This document shows positions 24,124 through 38,616 of a stretch of 64,000 nt of DNA, piece by piece. The notes beneath the pieces are model-generated. The model saw nothing but the letters and a program-made list of their open reading frames with translations. It ran no database searches and had not been told where the DNA came from. The stretch comes from Paramecium sonneborni (Eukaryota; Ciliophora; Oligohymenophorea; Peniculida; Parameciidae), in NCBI GenBank assembly GCA_905182985.1, contig CAJJDN010000054.1:228096-292095 (forward strand). Direction: 5' to 3'. Both the position numbers and the translations under genes were made by a program. Each line of letters begins with the position of its first letter. The first letter of the stretch is position 1.

Positions 24124-24246
24124 AATATAAATAAATATTTAGAACCATTTTTAAGGTTTATTTTTGTCAATTTTTATTAAAATTTTATTATTAAATAAAT
24201 GAGACTAATTATTCCAGTTTAAATTGATAATGTTTATATGTCATAA

Positions 24247-25471
24247 TCACTTTTTACCATATGAGGTTTAGTTAGCCATTTCTAAGACTTACTATTTGAA
24301 GATGTGAATGACTTCATCGATAATAGCATTTTCCTCTAAAATAATGAAATAATAGAAATACCATTTCTTCTATTGAGTTCAGTTTCATAAAGATCTCTTA
24401 GTTCTTAAAGACTGGCAGTTGCAGCATTGATAGCATTTTATGAATCTTTTAAGACTGAATTAGCTTTGGCTTAAACAGCAAGAGCAGCTTATTCTTACTA
24501 AAGAAATAAGAGAAGGATCTTACCACAACCAACTTATCTTAGAGTTAAGTTTTTCTTTGAATTTCATCTTAAAGATGAGCCTTTTCAGCTTCTGAATCAG
24601 CTAACCAATCAGCTAATTGATAATATCCAGCAATTTCATTTTATTCTAAAGCAGCAAGAGCAGCTCTCAATTGATCTTCTAAATCACTTAATGCATTATA
24701 AACAAGTTATCCAACATTAACTCCTGGTTATCTATCTCCACTTGTTGAAGCATCAGATTCTCCTAATGCATGTAATTCAGCATTTCCAGATGCTTATTCA
24801 GCAGCCAATTAAGCAAATTTAGACATAGCATCTTGATTAAATAATTAACTGTATTATTTCAATTTATCAGCTACATTCTCAACCTTTAATTCGATCATTG
24901 ATGATGGAGCTCCTGTTAAATAACCACTATTAATTAATCTTTATATCTTACCTCAAATCATTCTTTAATATTTTGATGACTCCCAAAGCATCATTATGTT
25001 GTTTAATAGCTCTGACGAACAAACCATTTGAAAAACATCTCAATTCTTCAAGTTCAACCTCTCTTCTATCAATATCAGCTAATCTTTATGTTGCCCATGC
25101 AATATAGTCTGTTGCTTCCTTTAATTTATTTAATCAAATACTCTATATTCAACACCAATTTGTTCTCTTCTAGCTTTAGCACTTGCCCAAGCTTTTTGAT
25201 TTAATTCATTAACTTTAGATAGAGCAGCTATTCTAGATTATCCTATTTCTTCATCAGAAATGTTCTTTTCATCTGCAACACCTTAAGCTTCAATGTTGCT
25301 AGTCTTCAAATCATTCAATAAATCATAGACGGCCTAAACAGCATCATTTGATTGTGATCCTGTCTTTATTCATTTATTCTATATTTATACCTGTAAGAGG
25401 AGTGTCAAATCAATATCAAATGCTTAAGCACTTACTAAAGCAATCAAAGCTATAGTTATGAACTTATTCAT
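24247..25471 (-). CDS. Trichocyst matrix protein (TMP)
   Basis: 365 residues after removing five introns (27, 23, 25, 26 and 26 nt). It begins with a signal peptide (MNKFITIALIALVSAQAFD), then Gln/Asn/Ala-rich helical segments typical of Paramecium trichocyst matrix precursors: NDAVQAVYDLLNDLKTSNIE, IGQSRIAALSKVNELNQKAW, SARAR-like AKARREQIGVEYR, LEDQLRAALAALEQNEIAGY. These precursors enter the secretory pathway, are cleaved, and crystallise as the expandable core of the trichocyst, the defensive secretory organelle (known). The C-terminus VLEMANQTSYGKK is basic. Strong codon bias toward GCT and GAT fits a highly expressed gene. A VPS10 sorting receptor lies 6.6 kb away. Confidence 0.93.
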
Positions 25472-25545
25472 GCCAATAAAATTAATAATATTTCCATAAA
25501 AACGGGTAAGAGGCTTAATAATAAATTAAAATAAATTAAATATAT

Positions 25546-25662
25546 ATGACTGATGATGATGATTATCCACTATTAGCTACATCTAAGCCTTATATCATTG
25601 CATTGATTATTATACAGATTATCTTTATCCTAACCGCAGTTTTGTTGAATTTAACTCCTTGA
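25546..25662 (+). CDS. 38-residue single-pass membrane peptide
   Basis: Starts MTDDDDYPLLATSKPY, followed by one long hydrophobic helix (IIALIIIQIIFILTAVLL) and a short tail NLTP. The acidic head and single helix suggest a type III or tail-anchored small subunit of a membrane complex. No intron. Too short for reliable homology. The start is 75 bp upstream-divergent from the trichocyst gene start. Evidence is the clean topology and the ATG context; random open frames of this length are common here. Confidence 0.5.
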   Translation: MTDDDDYPLLATSKPYIIALIIIQIIFILTAVLLNLTP

Positions 25663-25983
25663 AACCTTTATTTGTATCAATAATAATATCAAAATTTATA
25701 TACTCAACTTTTAACTTAAAAAAAAAATTCATTTTTCACTCTTCTATTTTTATATTAAAATTTTTACTACGTTTTGCAATTCTTTTAAAAATCAATTCTG
25801 TTGAGTTCCATTATTGCAAATTTAAAATATATCTACTTTAAAAAAGTTTTCAATTATATTATATTTTTTGGTTTTTACAAATAATTGTCATCAAGAGTAG
25901 AACTCAATCTTAATAAAATCAATGAGAGTTAATATAAAATATTTTAAATAAATATTTTTAGTTAGAAAATAATAATTATATTA
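25663..25983. other. Convergent intergenic region
   Basis: 320 bp between the 38-residue peptide gene and the stop of a minus-strand gene. AT-rich with poly-A/T runs. No gene recognised. Confidence 0.5.
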
Positions 25984-26583
25984 TCACAAAAATGAATTTA
26001 GTTTATTTTCGATCACTAAATTATCATCATCCTTTTCAGTCATGAAAGTGTGACTATAGTAATCACTTGATGATTCAAAACAAATTGATTCATTTTCATT
26101 ATCTTATAAGAAAATCTCATTAGTTTTATTTTAAATAGCTTTTACCAAAGTATCTCCTAATAGTTCATAACTTTTTCCATTGATTATTATTTTAAATGAA
26201 GTTTCTTTAATATTTTCTAAAAATTTATTGTTTGAAGATTAATTCTCATTTTGTAATAATTATTTTTTTTAATGACTGAATTTTGGTTACTAATTTTTAC
26301 CTTTAGCTATTTTCTAACGATTAATCTTTTAAATTGGAATGATATCACTTTTTTTTATATTTTTAATTTTAATTTTCTTCCATTCTTCTGAAATTAATTA
26401 TGTTAATTCATTATGGTTTAAATCTAATCTAATTGGTTTTAGTTAATTCAATCGAAAAGCATAAAAGGTTTTCCAATTATCATTTCCATTTGAATTTATG
26501 TTTAATTTTAATGGTTCTTTCTCATCAATAGTGTTTCCCATCTATTGAAAGATATCCTCGGCAATTGATTAATTAGATTCATC
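25984..26583 (-). CDS. Hypothetical protein with HMG-box-like segment, 199 aa
   Basis: Starts MESNQSIAEDIFQQMG. Residues about 32-70 read WKTFYAFRLNQLKPIRLDLN then HNELTQLISEEWKKIKIK, which has the spacing of an HMG box (aromatic cluster, acidic-basic helix, EEWKK at helix 3), though the first helix is weak. The rest is basic then acidic (FLQDNENESICFESSSDYY). If it is an HMG protein it would bind DNA in the nucleus (inference). An in-frame ATG was chosen; an upstream exon is possible. Single exon as read. Confidence 0.6.
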
Positions 26584-26784
26584 TTCAAAATACCGATGAT
26601 ATTATCTTTTTTCTTTCTAGGAGATCATAATTAGATTGATTTACTTTAGTTATTGGGATAACTTTGAAATTTATGTCTTAGAACAGTTGGAACTGATCAC
26701 AGAAATTTAGAGTCTTTTTTTAGTGTAACATTTTTTTTAAATAAATTTATAATAAAGAATTATTTTGCGGTAATATATAAACTT

Positions 26785-27930
26785 TCAATCTATTTTTCCA
26801 CCATTCGTTTTTCTCTTTTTTTTGTTTGGATTAATTAAATCAGCACCAGATGGAAATTATACATATTAATTTCCATAAAAAGGTATTCCATAAGGACCTT
26901 TTCTAGGTAGTAATACTTCTGGAGTATTTAAAATCTCTTAACCTATTGTAAGAAGGTTTTTTTTTGGTGGAGGAGGAGGCTTTTGAAGTGGAGGTTATTC
27001 AACATCTATCATTTATTCATTTTTTTTCTTTCTAGTTGTATTCACTTCAACTTCTTTTGTAAATTATAATTATGTAGCCTTTAAAACATCAACCAAATCG
27101 CAAACAAATTAAAATTAAATTTTTCTTGTGTCTTCATCATTTGTTATTGGTAAACCTTAATCTAAAGGTATTTAACCTTTAAGTTAAACATGTCTTTATA
27201 GAGAAAAGTAAAGTACTATATCTAATTGTGCTTCAAATTAAACAAAATCATATGAATTTTCACTAATTGCAAATCTGATTAATTCACAAAATGATGAATA
27301 AGTTCCTTTAATATCTGTTTTTAAAATCATTTCATCTAATGCTGCTCTATCTATTTTTTACATCCATAACATATTTCCATTATAAACTCTTATTATTACA
27401 CATAAATCTTTTCTTGAAGTTTCTTATTTCTTAAATAGCATCAAATATTTTGTTTCATCGTTTTCTTTATTTTAAGAATGCAAACCATCTAATTTTTAGC
27501 ATGCCTCCCTATAATCTTCTTTTTTTCTAAATGCCTCCATAGGATCTACTTTTTTTGATTAATCCTCTTGCATAAATTTTCTTATAAGTTTTTATTTGAA
27601 AATATCATGACCTAAAAGTAAAAAAGATTAACTATCCAAATATTAGATAACAATTTTATAAAACTAATATTTGTTTAAAATAATATCAAACAATATCTTA
27701 CATTTCCTTATTAAATATAAATCACTATCCTTATCTTGAAAAAACTATAAGTAGATTTAAACTGTATATGTAAAATGTAATTATAAATTATTCTTTTTTG
27801 TTATAAATATAAATTAAAATATTTTCTAGATTTTAGAATCCAATATGTACTCGCCTAATTCTAGTTATTTTGTATCCCTTATAAGAAAGTCTTAAAAAAT
27901 CGATTTTTTTTCTATTTTTATTCTTATCCT
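26785..27930 (-). CDS. Hypothetical protein with Pro-rich C-terminus; start unresolved
   Basis: From the ATG at 27573 to the stop the frame is clean (about 262 residues). Coding-like sequence extends upstream in the same frame to about 27930 (for example QYLDSQSFLLLGHDIFKQKL), without a start codon, so a first exon or a misread base is likely. The product is helical up to about residue 330, with IRFAISENSYDFVQFEAQLD, then a polyproline stretch (PPLQKPPPPPKKN) and a compact C-terminus LLPRKGPYGIPFYGNQYVQF. No family recognised. The proline stretch could bind SH3/WW/profilin-type partners. Confidence 0.6.
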
Positions 27931-28094
27931 ATAAATTCAATTTGAATTTTAATAAAAAGATTGACACATAGAGAGATGGAGCTAGGTATATCAAAAGTTA
28001 GTATTTGTTAACTTGATTTGAAGATGTATAATTTTGAAGACTGATGACATGATTTAGAATTATTAAATATAATAAAAATAATTTTTAACTGTAA

Positions 28095-28780
28095 ATGAAA
28101 TATTCTTAAACAACAGTAAAAATATTCATTGACTTTAGCTATAAAACTCGCCATCCTAATTTAATATTCCGTTGTTAAAAAATGATTCATAAAATTGGAA
28201 TGATGTTAAAAAGGGAATAAGAGATAAAGTTTATTCTAAAGTTTAGGGATTTGAGAATTAGAAGTTTATTTAAAAAAGTGAATTACTTTACAATTTTAAG
28301 AATCAAGAGGAAAAGAATTCAAATCAAGCTTTATCGCATAGATAATCTGCAACTCATTTAAAAAATCTTATGGATAATAAATTTCCAAAATAAGAATCTC
28401 CAATAAAAATGGGTTTGACTCGTGCAATATACTCACCAAGTCAGAAATAATATCATCCCTTAGATGATATTCAAATAAAGAATAATTATTAAAGTGCATT
28501 TGGTTCTTCAATAGGTAAAGAAAAGGTTAAAATTCAATCATCAAAAAAAGAATAATACTCCTAATAAAAACCATTATCTGATATGTTAGACATGAAAAGA
28601 AATAAGGCAGTAACAGAAAGAGCAACACTTGCAGAAATTATAAGAATTTCAAACCATCTTTAAGATGTTTAATAAGCAGAAGCAACTTAATTAAGTAGTG
28701 CATATTTATAAGAGCTTATAACTTTATAATAAAATATAGGCAAAGTACTTAAAAATACCTCTAATAAAACATATAAATGA
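28095..28780 (+). CDS. Hypothetical protein, 220 aa, one intron
   Basis: Intron 28116-28138 (23 nt, GTAAAA...TTTAG) right after MKYSQTT; retention changes the frame. The body is Ser/Gln/Lys-rich and disordered; the last 70 residues are a helical coiled coil (TERATLAEIIRISNHLQDVQ, QQAEATQLSSAYLQEL). No known domain. Confidence 0.68.
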
Positions 28781-29046
28781 ACATTACAATCTACAATTAT
28801 ATTTATAATATATAAAATATCATTCTCAATGATTGAACAGAATATTCAGTATTTCATTTCTATAATTAATAATAAGAAATCAAGAATTTTTTCTATTTCC
28901 CAACTATTTGAATTATTAGAATAAAATGTTTGAATAAAACAGCATTCAATTCTTAAAAACAGATTATTATTAAATATATGGTTTAAAAGGTTAATTATAT
29001 AAAATGATATAAATAATGCTTGAATAATTTATTTGATTTATAATGA

Positions 29047-29275
29047 TCATGCACTTTTTGTTTTATAATAATTACCCTCATTGACATCTCCATCATATTC
29101 ATCATAATATGTTAGACCTATTTAAGATTAATATATTACCAGATTATAATACAGTTCCTGCATATGTTGGGACACCAAGTAAAACTGGGAAATACATGAA
29201 TTGTACTGGTATCAATATAAGCATTCCTGCTCCAAAAAATGAATTCTTTACATTCCAAAAGATTCTTCTAATCAT
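29047..29275 (-). CDS. Small membrane protein, 68 aa, one 22-nt intron
   Basis: Starts MIRRIFWNVKNSFFGAG, a basic amphipathic start, then a hydrophobic helix (MLILIPVQFMYFPVLLGVP) and a polar tail YYDEYDGDVNEGNYYKTKSA. The intron GTAATA...AATAG (22 nt) restores the frame. The N-terminus resembles small inner-mitochondrial-membrane subunits (inference). No family recognised. Confidence 0.55.
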
Positions 29276-29336
29276 ATAAAATTAAATATTTTAATTAATA
29301 TATTATTATTTAATCAATACTACTTTGGATTGTTTC

Positions 29337-29647
29337 TCATTAAATATTATCTATAATAATAGCTCTCTTGATATACCCTAAATAAATGCATGGATTAAAA
29401 CGTTCTCTTTCTTCAGGATCAATTTTTTCAGGATTTTGTATCATTATCTCTAATTCTTTAGATAATTCTTCAATTCCATCCATTAACAAAGGCAATAATG
29501 TTTATTGAATTTCTTTATATTTCTATTAAGTGTAATCTATATTTCTACATCATCTCCTCCTGGTATTTTGCTTAACTCTCGTTTGATTACCTCTAGAGGG
29601 ACTGTATAATTTGGATCTTAAAGTAACTGTTTAACATTCTTTGACAT
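29337..29647 (-). CDS. DPY30/RIIa-like small helical protein, 94 aa
   Basis: One 26-nt intron. Reads MSKNVKQLLQDPNYTVPLEV at the start; later IQQTLLPLLMDGIEELSKEL and RERFNPCIYLGYIKRAII. The combination of a helix LLPLL..GI.EL.KE and a distal FNP..YL..Y.. element matches the general pattern of DPY30/RIIa dimerisation-docking domain proteins of cilia (radial spoke or dynein regulatory complex partners), where the last part is usually FNPxxYLaxyLxRnNP. Here the NNP is lost. The assignment is tentative. Confidence 0.5.
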
Positions 29648-29687
29648 TATTAAAATATATATATATATTTAAAAGAAATATTGATTA

Positions 29688-31798
29688 TATCATGAAAACT
29701 TGACCTTTTTTATTGGTAAATCTATTAACCATCCTTTTATTCTATATTTTTATGTTTACTTAATCTATTAATCAATATAATAGTTGACTAAATCTGAAAG
29801 TTAATCTAAATCATATGAGATATATTATTTTGTTAATTCGAAGTGAACTCTTCTATTAATAGGTATTCTATTTAACATATCTCTATCTTTATCTTTTACA
29901 ATACTTTGATAAATCTTTCTAATATCTGTAATAATTTTTGTTTTCTCTCTCAATCCTTCAATTGTTTTGATTGGCATATATTTGAGATGATTATGTTAAA
30001 ATAATTCACCTATCGTTAATTTATTTTCTGTTGTAAAATATTTATCAACAATCTCAGCAAACTTTTATTGATTTGAATAATAATTTATACATTTAGATAA
30101 TGATGATATTTTTAACATTTAACCAAGACAAAACCAAATATCTAATTCTTAAATTTATTATTATTTTATTTTTGTAATATCCTATGCACATTAAAATAGT
30201 TAATTCTTTATTTTATTATTATTTGCAAAATGCGATTGATTATCACTTATTTGATAATTTATCAGAAATTCGTAAAATTCAGGTTCTAAAAATACTTTAT
30301 TTTTTGACTCAATCTAAATACATAATTCTATTATTGATTTATTCATGAATTTTGCTACATCTTCCAAATCTATTTCAAAATGTTTAACTGTACTAACATC
30401 TTTTCTCAACGATATAATTCTTCTGCTATGCAATTTAACATATTTTATTAATTAATTAATCTATTCTGAATTTGTATCTGCCATTGTATCAATAGATACT
30501 GAACATTTCATTGGTATAATTGTATCAATTTAGATCAATTAATGTTTTTCCAACATATTCATTAATTTCATTGGATTATCAATCATAAACCATTATTTTA
30601 TTTAATTCAAATTTACCTTATTTTAATTTAAACATAATTAATTGTAAATAGCTTCCAATAATTCTAAACTAGTTTACTAAAAAAATAAGGATTTTCTTTT
30701 TATTAAATATTATTCTTTTGACAAATAAACTATACTAATACAGTCCTTATTCAAAAAAGCACAATCATTTAAATAAGCTTACAAACTATTAACTTAATCT
30801 ATGTGAACTAGTACTTCATATTATGTTTTCAAATCTGCAGAAGATGAAATAGCTTAATATTTACAGGTTATCTAATTATTTATGCAAAAGTCTTCAAAAG
30901 TTGTTATATTTTTATTGTTTTAAAATTTTAATGCTACAGTTTATAAATTTTATTCCTCTAATCTAGTGAGCATTCTTGAATAACTTTCTGAATCCATAAA
31001 TATAACTTTATTTAATTGATAATTTGGTTTGTATTCGCTTTAAATATGACCGATATCTAAAGTTGGTCCGATATAGGATGTCTAAATAGAAAGATAATTT
31101 CTTAATTCTTGAATATTTGTAGCAGGTAAAACTCCTCTGTTACAAACTATATGTTATTTGATATTTTCAGAAAGCAAATATCGGCATTATTCGACATCAT
31201 CAAAATAGAATGCCTATTTCACATTAAGAGTTCTTAAAATTTACATAATTGTATCTGAATCACGACGATACAATTATAAATACGTAATATTTACTAAACC
31301 TTATTTAATCTATCTCAGTTCGAATATATCATTAATTTATAAAATACTTGGTAATTTCTATGATGAAATAACTAAACTTATTGAGTTTGGGTATCTCATT
31401 TAAACTACATTTAAAAAATCATAAAGTTTTTCTATTGGATATGTACAAATCATTTTGATTTCTTTAAATAAATAAATGAGTCTAATAACATCTTAAGAAA
31501 CAATAGAAAATTTTGAAAATGTGAGATTAAATCTTAAGCAAATTTCTTAGATCAATTCTACCGCTTAATCAACTTCAATTTATGAAATTTATTAATCAAC
31601 CAATTATTCATCAATTATAAACTTAGAAGCAGATAGATTTTTATGATTAGTGAATAAAGTTCTTTATACATTAGGAGTTATAGGAGTTTGTAATAAATAG
31701 TTCTCTCTAATTCTTTTTTCTGGTTTTGATGGTGTAATACAAAACTTTTATTAATTGAAACTATTATCAGACATAAGGATATTTTCATTTTCGTTCAT
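29688..31798 (-). CDS. Large hypothetical protein, 694 aa
   Basis: Starts MNENENILMSDNSFNQQKFC; one 26-nt intron (29734-29759) close to the C-terminus joins YYIDQQIK to MVNRFTNKKGHKFS. I scanned the whole frame for in-frame TGA and found none. The protein is mixed alpha-helical with Leu/Ile-rich spacing, an N-terminal motif CITPSKPEKRIRENYLLQTP (possible phospho-regulated stretch) and no membrane helix. No known domain; distant helical or leucine-rich repeats are possible. Confidence 0.75.
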
Positions 31799-32033
31799 GT
31801 TACTCTTTGAATTTTGAATTATAATTTTATATTTAACAATAAATTATTAATAATTTGAGTTGAATTATAATACTACTAAAATAAAAAAAGTGAATAAAAG
31901 AGATAAAGTGAAAAAGAAGTAATTAATTTTTACTAAATTTTAGGATGAGTTTTAATGATGAATAAATTATTAAAATAATAAAGAAATATTAATGATAAAA
32001 TGGTTTATATATATTCACATATTTTGATTTTCT

Positions 32034-34379
32034 TCAAATTAAAGTTTCTTGTTCAGGATTTCCAAATCTAAGTTCACTTTTTTTTTTTGAAAATATTTCA
32101 TCAGAATCTCCAAAATGATGTTTATTCTTATATATACAATAAACTATGGCAGCAAAAATACAAATAAGCATAAAATCCCAAATCTAAATAATAAAAATTG
32201 AAATACATTTCTGAATTTCCAAAATTTAAATCCTGGATTATATCCAATTCCTCCTTAACATTTATTTCCTGAAACTCTACGATAACCTCTAGGAACTTCA
32301 TAATAATCTTCATTTTATGGTGCTTCAAAATTTTATTCATAGAGTTCATAAGGAATACATTTAGCATTAGGATCCTAGTTTTCTCTATGAAAATTAAGAT
32401 CACATTCCCAATCTTCCTCAGTACATTAACAATATTAAACAGAATGTATTCTTTATAAATCTTCACCATTGAAACATTTAGCATCTCTTTTCCTTCTAAC
32501 ATATTCAACTCTCATTCCCATAAGACAATCAGGATTAATCTTTCCAGTTGGTGACCACAATTCATAATCACTATTTGGACTTGAAGGTTAATCTTCTCCA
32601 ACACATTCTCTTCCATAAATAGAAGAAAAATCAATTTTAACAATATTACCTTATTCGATATTTTCATCATTAATATATAAATTAGATGTACCATATATAA
32701 AAACCTTGTCCCAATATTAGAAGGTTCCGTTATTATATTTGTAATTTCAATAGGTTATTCACTAAATTAAAATATCTCCCATGTTAATCCTTCATTCCAC
32801 GAATATTTTAATACCTTTGTTGCTTATTAATCACTTGCTAATACAATAACACCACCATGATCTCCAATTTCATATATATGTGATCCTTTTGCTATTTCAA
32901 ACCAAGTTAAACCTCCATCTCTTGACATATAAGTATTAACTTAGTCAACTTAAATATTTTCCTATATTTCCTGTTCCCAATATTAAGCCTATCGAATTCT
33001 TTGTTGAATAAAATGGACCAAATTACATTTTTGTAGAAACAGAATGTAAATGTAATGAACATGTTTTAGGATCACATTATAACTTTTTACCTTCTGAATC
33101 AACTTAAGGTGGTGTCAATGCTTACCATCTACTACCTTTATCAAAAGTTATTTTTGTTTATTTAAATTTACTTAAATGACTCTCTTTTATTCTAGCTGAA
33201 TCTTCATCAATTTCAGATTAATATAATTCTGCTTATTCTAATGCATATACATTTGCAATATAAATTCCCTCTAAACCCAATACTCTCTCAAAATCACATT
33301 AACCCTCTTCTGTTCTCACTGTATAATTTAATGAAATTCTATATCTAGATGCTGTAGAATCTGATATATATGTTGTATATTCTATCTTTAAATTCATTCA
33401 TATTCTTCTCTCATCCACCATACCCATGATTGAACTTGGTTTCAAATGATTAATGTTTATGAACGCTCCATATTATGAATCTACTATTGTATAACTATGA
33501 TCTTTTAATATGTCTGGCATTTAAACATATCTAAAATTGTATTCATATTCATCTGATTCTGATACTAATAATGTTACTTCTTAATTTGAAGAATTCATCA
33601 CTTAAGCTACAAATATATGATTAGGTGTCAATTGAAATTTACTACCTTAATTAACTAACATAGTTTCCGTCTTCATAAAATCATCACTATAAAATAAATG
33701 TGTCTTCATATTCCAACCTGATAATTACTAATGTCCTTTTCCATTTGGCTCATATATTATCATTATTCTCTCTTCAGGAATCTATTCATTATTAGGACTC
33801 TTAAATCCCCATGAATATTAATTTACATATTTCGCAATAACTTCCCAATTCAAACCCATATCTTAACTAATCATCAGATCCTTTGTAACAAAACATTCTT
33901 TTTATTTCATTTAACATTTTGACCATGAAGATGCCAATATCCAATCTTTACGTTTTGGATGAAATTGAAATTCTCTCATTTATCTCCCAGTGTAAATTGT
34001 ATTAATTGTCTATCCATAATCAGGGGATATCCAATTAACAAATTCTGTCCCTAAGAATATAATTAATTGTGGATCTATTTGGCTTTTTTATATTTTATTT
34101 ACTACACCTACTTTTTCATTTTCATCTTATAAAACAAGCAAACCCTTACTATGAAAGACTTCCGCCAATTTTTACCAAATATCTCCATTATTCTAACTTA
34201 AATATATTGTTCCTTTTGAACTCATAATTAGGATCTAGAGGAAATAGAAATAGATTGAATACATTGTCATTAGATTGATTATGAGCACCACACCAGACTG
34301 TATCTATGATAGCACTATCCATATTCGAAATACTAACTTCTATCGAATAAGCTAATGAAATCAATAAAAGACTCAACAT
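32034..34379 (-). CDS. VPS10/sortilin-type sorting receptor
   Basis: Type I membrane receptor. Signal peptide MLSLLLISLAYS, then VPS10 propeller blades with the usual SxDGGxTW pattern: SSKGTIYLSQNNGDIW, GLNWEVIAKYVNQYSW, DGGLTWFEIAKGSH and NEGLTWEIFQF. Next comes a Cys-rich 10CC-type module (QYCQCTEEDWECDLNF), a transmembrane helix at about 32130-32190 (IWDFMLICIFAAIVYCIY) and a roughly 30-residue cytosolic tail ending EQETLI, an acidic dileucine sorting signal of the [DE]xxxL[LI] type. A 28-nt intron separates HNQSNDN from ILIMSSKG and a 33-nt one is likely near 33400; a frame change near 32960 is unresolved. Such receptors carry cargo from Golgi to endolysosomes or secretory granules; in Tetrahymena a VPS10 receptor is needed for mucocysts (known). 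Confidence 0.9.
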
Positions 34380-34410
34380 ATGACAAGTTATCTTATATTA
34401 TATAATTCAT

Positions 34411-37956
<3,546 letters not shown>

Positions 37957-38211
37957 CAATTTTTAACTACTTTTTAATTATAAATTAAACTTAATCTCAG
38001 ATAATTATTATTTTTCTAATAACCTAAATATCAAATCATTAACCACTTTTGTATCATTATAAGAAAATAGAATATATTTTGGATTTAAAATTATTACAAA
38101 ATGAACTTAAAATATACAACTTAATAAGAAAGCATTGTAGATTGTTATCCTACATTTAACTGATTTTCTCTACTTTTTCATTTGAGAGAATATTTTAAAT
38201 ATACAACCAAA

Positions 38212-38616
38212 ATGTTAAATAGTTAAGATCAATCTTATGTTCAAATTGGATTACATTCATTGTATTTTATATAGACAATTTCACATAATTAGCTGATGCA
38301 TGTTTTTTATTCGGTGAAATTAACTTTCTAAAGCACAGGAGAAGTCATCTTAAATTTAAAAAATATGCATTTGAAGTTTTAAGAATCAATTTTTTATTAC
38401 TATTTGTTGAGTGGAAACCTTAAAAGCAAAATGAGATCTGGATTTACTTATGAAGGCTTCTCTTAGTTAAACAAAAAAGAATATAAGAAGTTTATGAACA
38501 CTGTAGAATAATATTAAAAAGAAAATATCAATAGATTATCATTTAAATAGTTACAATTCTTCAGTCATTTATTCAGATTCTTCTAAAAATTTGATATTAT
38601 CTGCAAATAGAGTTGA
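38212..38616 (+). CDS. Hypothetical protein, 134 aa, tail-to-tail overlap
   Basis: Intronless. Starts MLNSQDQSYVQIGLHSLYFI and ends KFDIICKQS. Aromatic and basic, with a plausible ordered core (VILNLKNMHLKFQESIFYYY). The last 78 bp overlap the C-terminus of the convergent minus-strand gene, so either the true stop lies in an unrecognised intron or the two transcripts overlap. No family. Confidence 0.45.

Noticed and set aside
23453..24130. Long Met/Ile-rich frame and an opposite-strand frame over the Trp repeats
   Set aside because: They are shadows of the repeat. The frame with NNDWK is open from ATG to TGA, has a sensible N-terminal domain and is the one with codon structure.
29047..31798. 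CRISPR arrays, IS elements or bacterial promoters
   Set aside because: Looked for here and elsewhere in the window; none seen, as expected for a eukaryotic macronuclear sequence.
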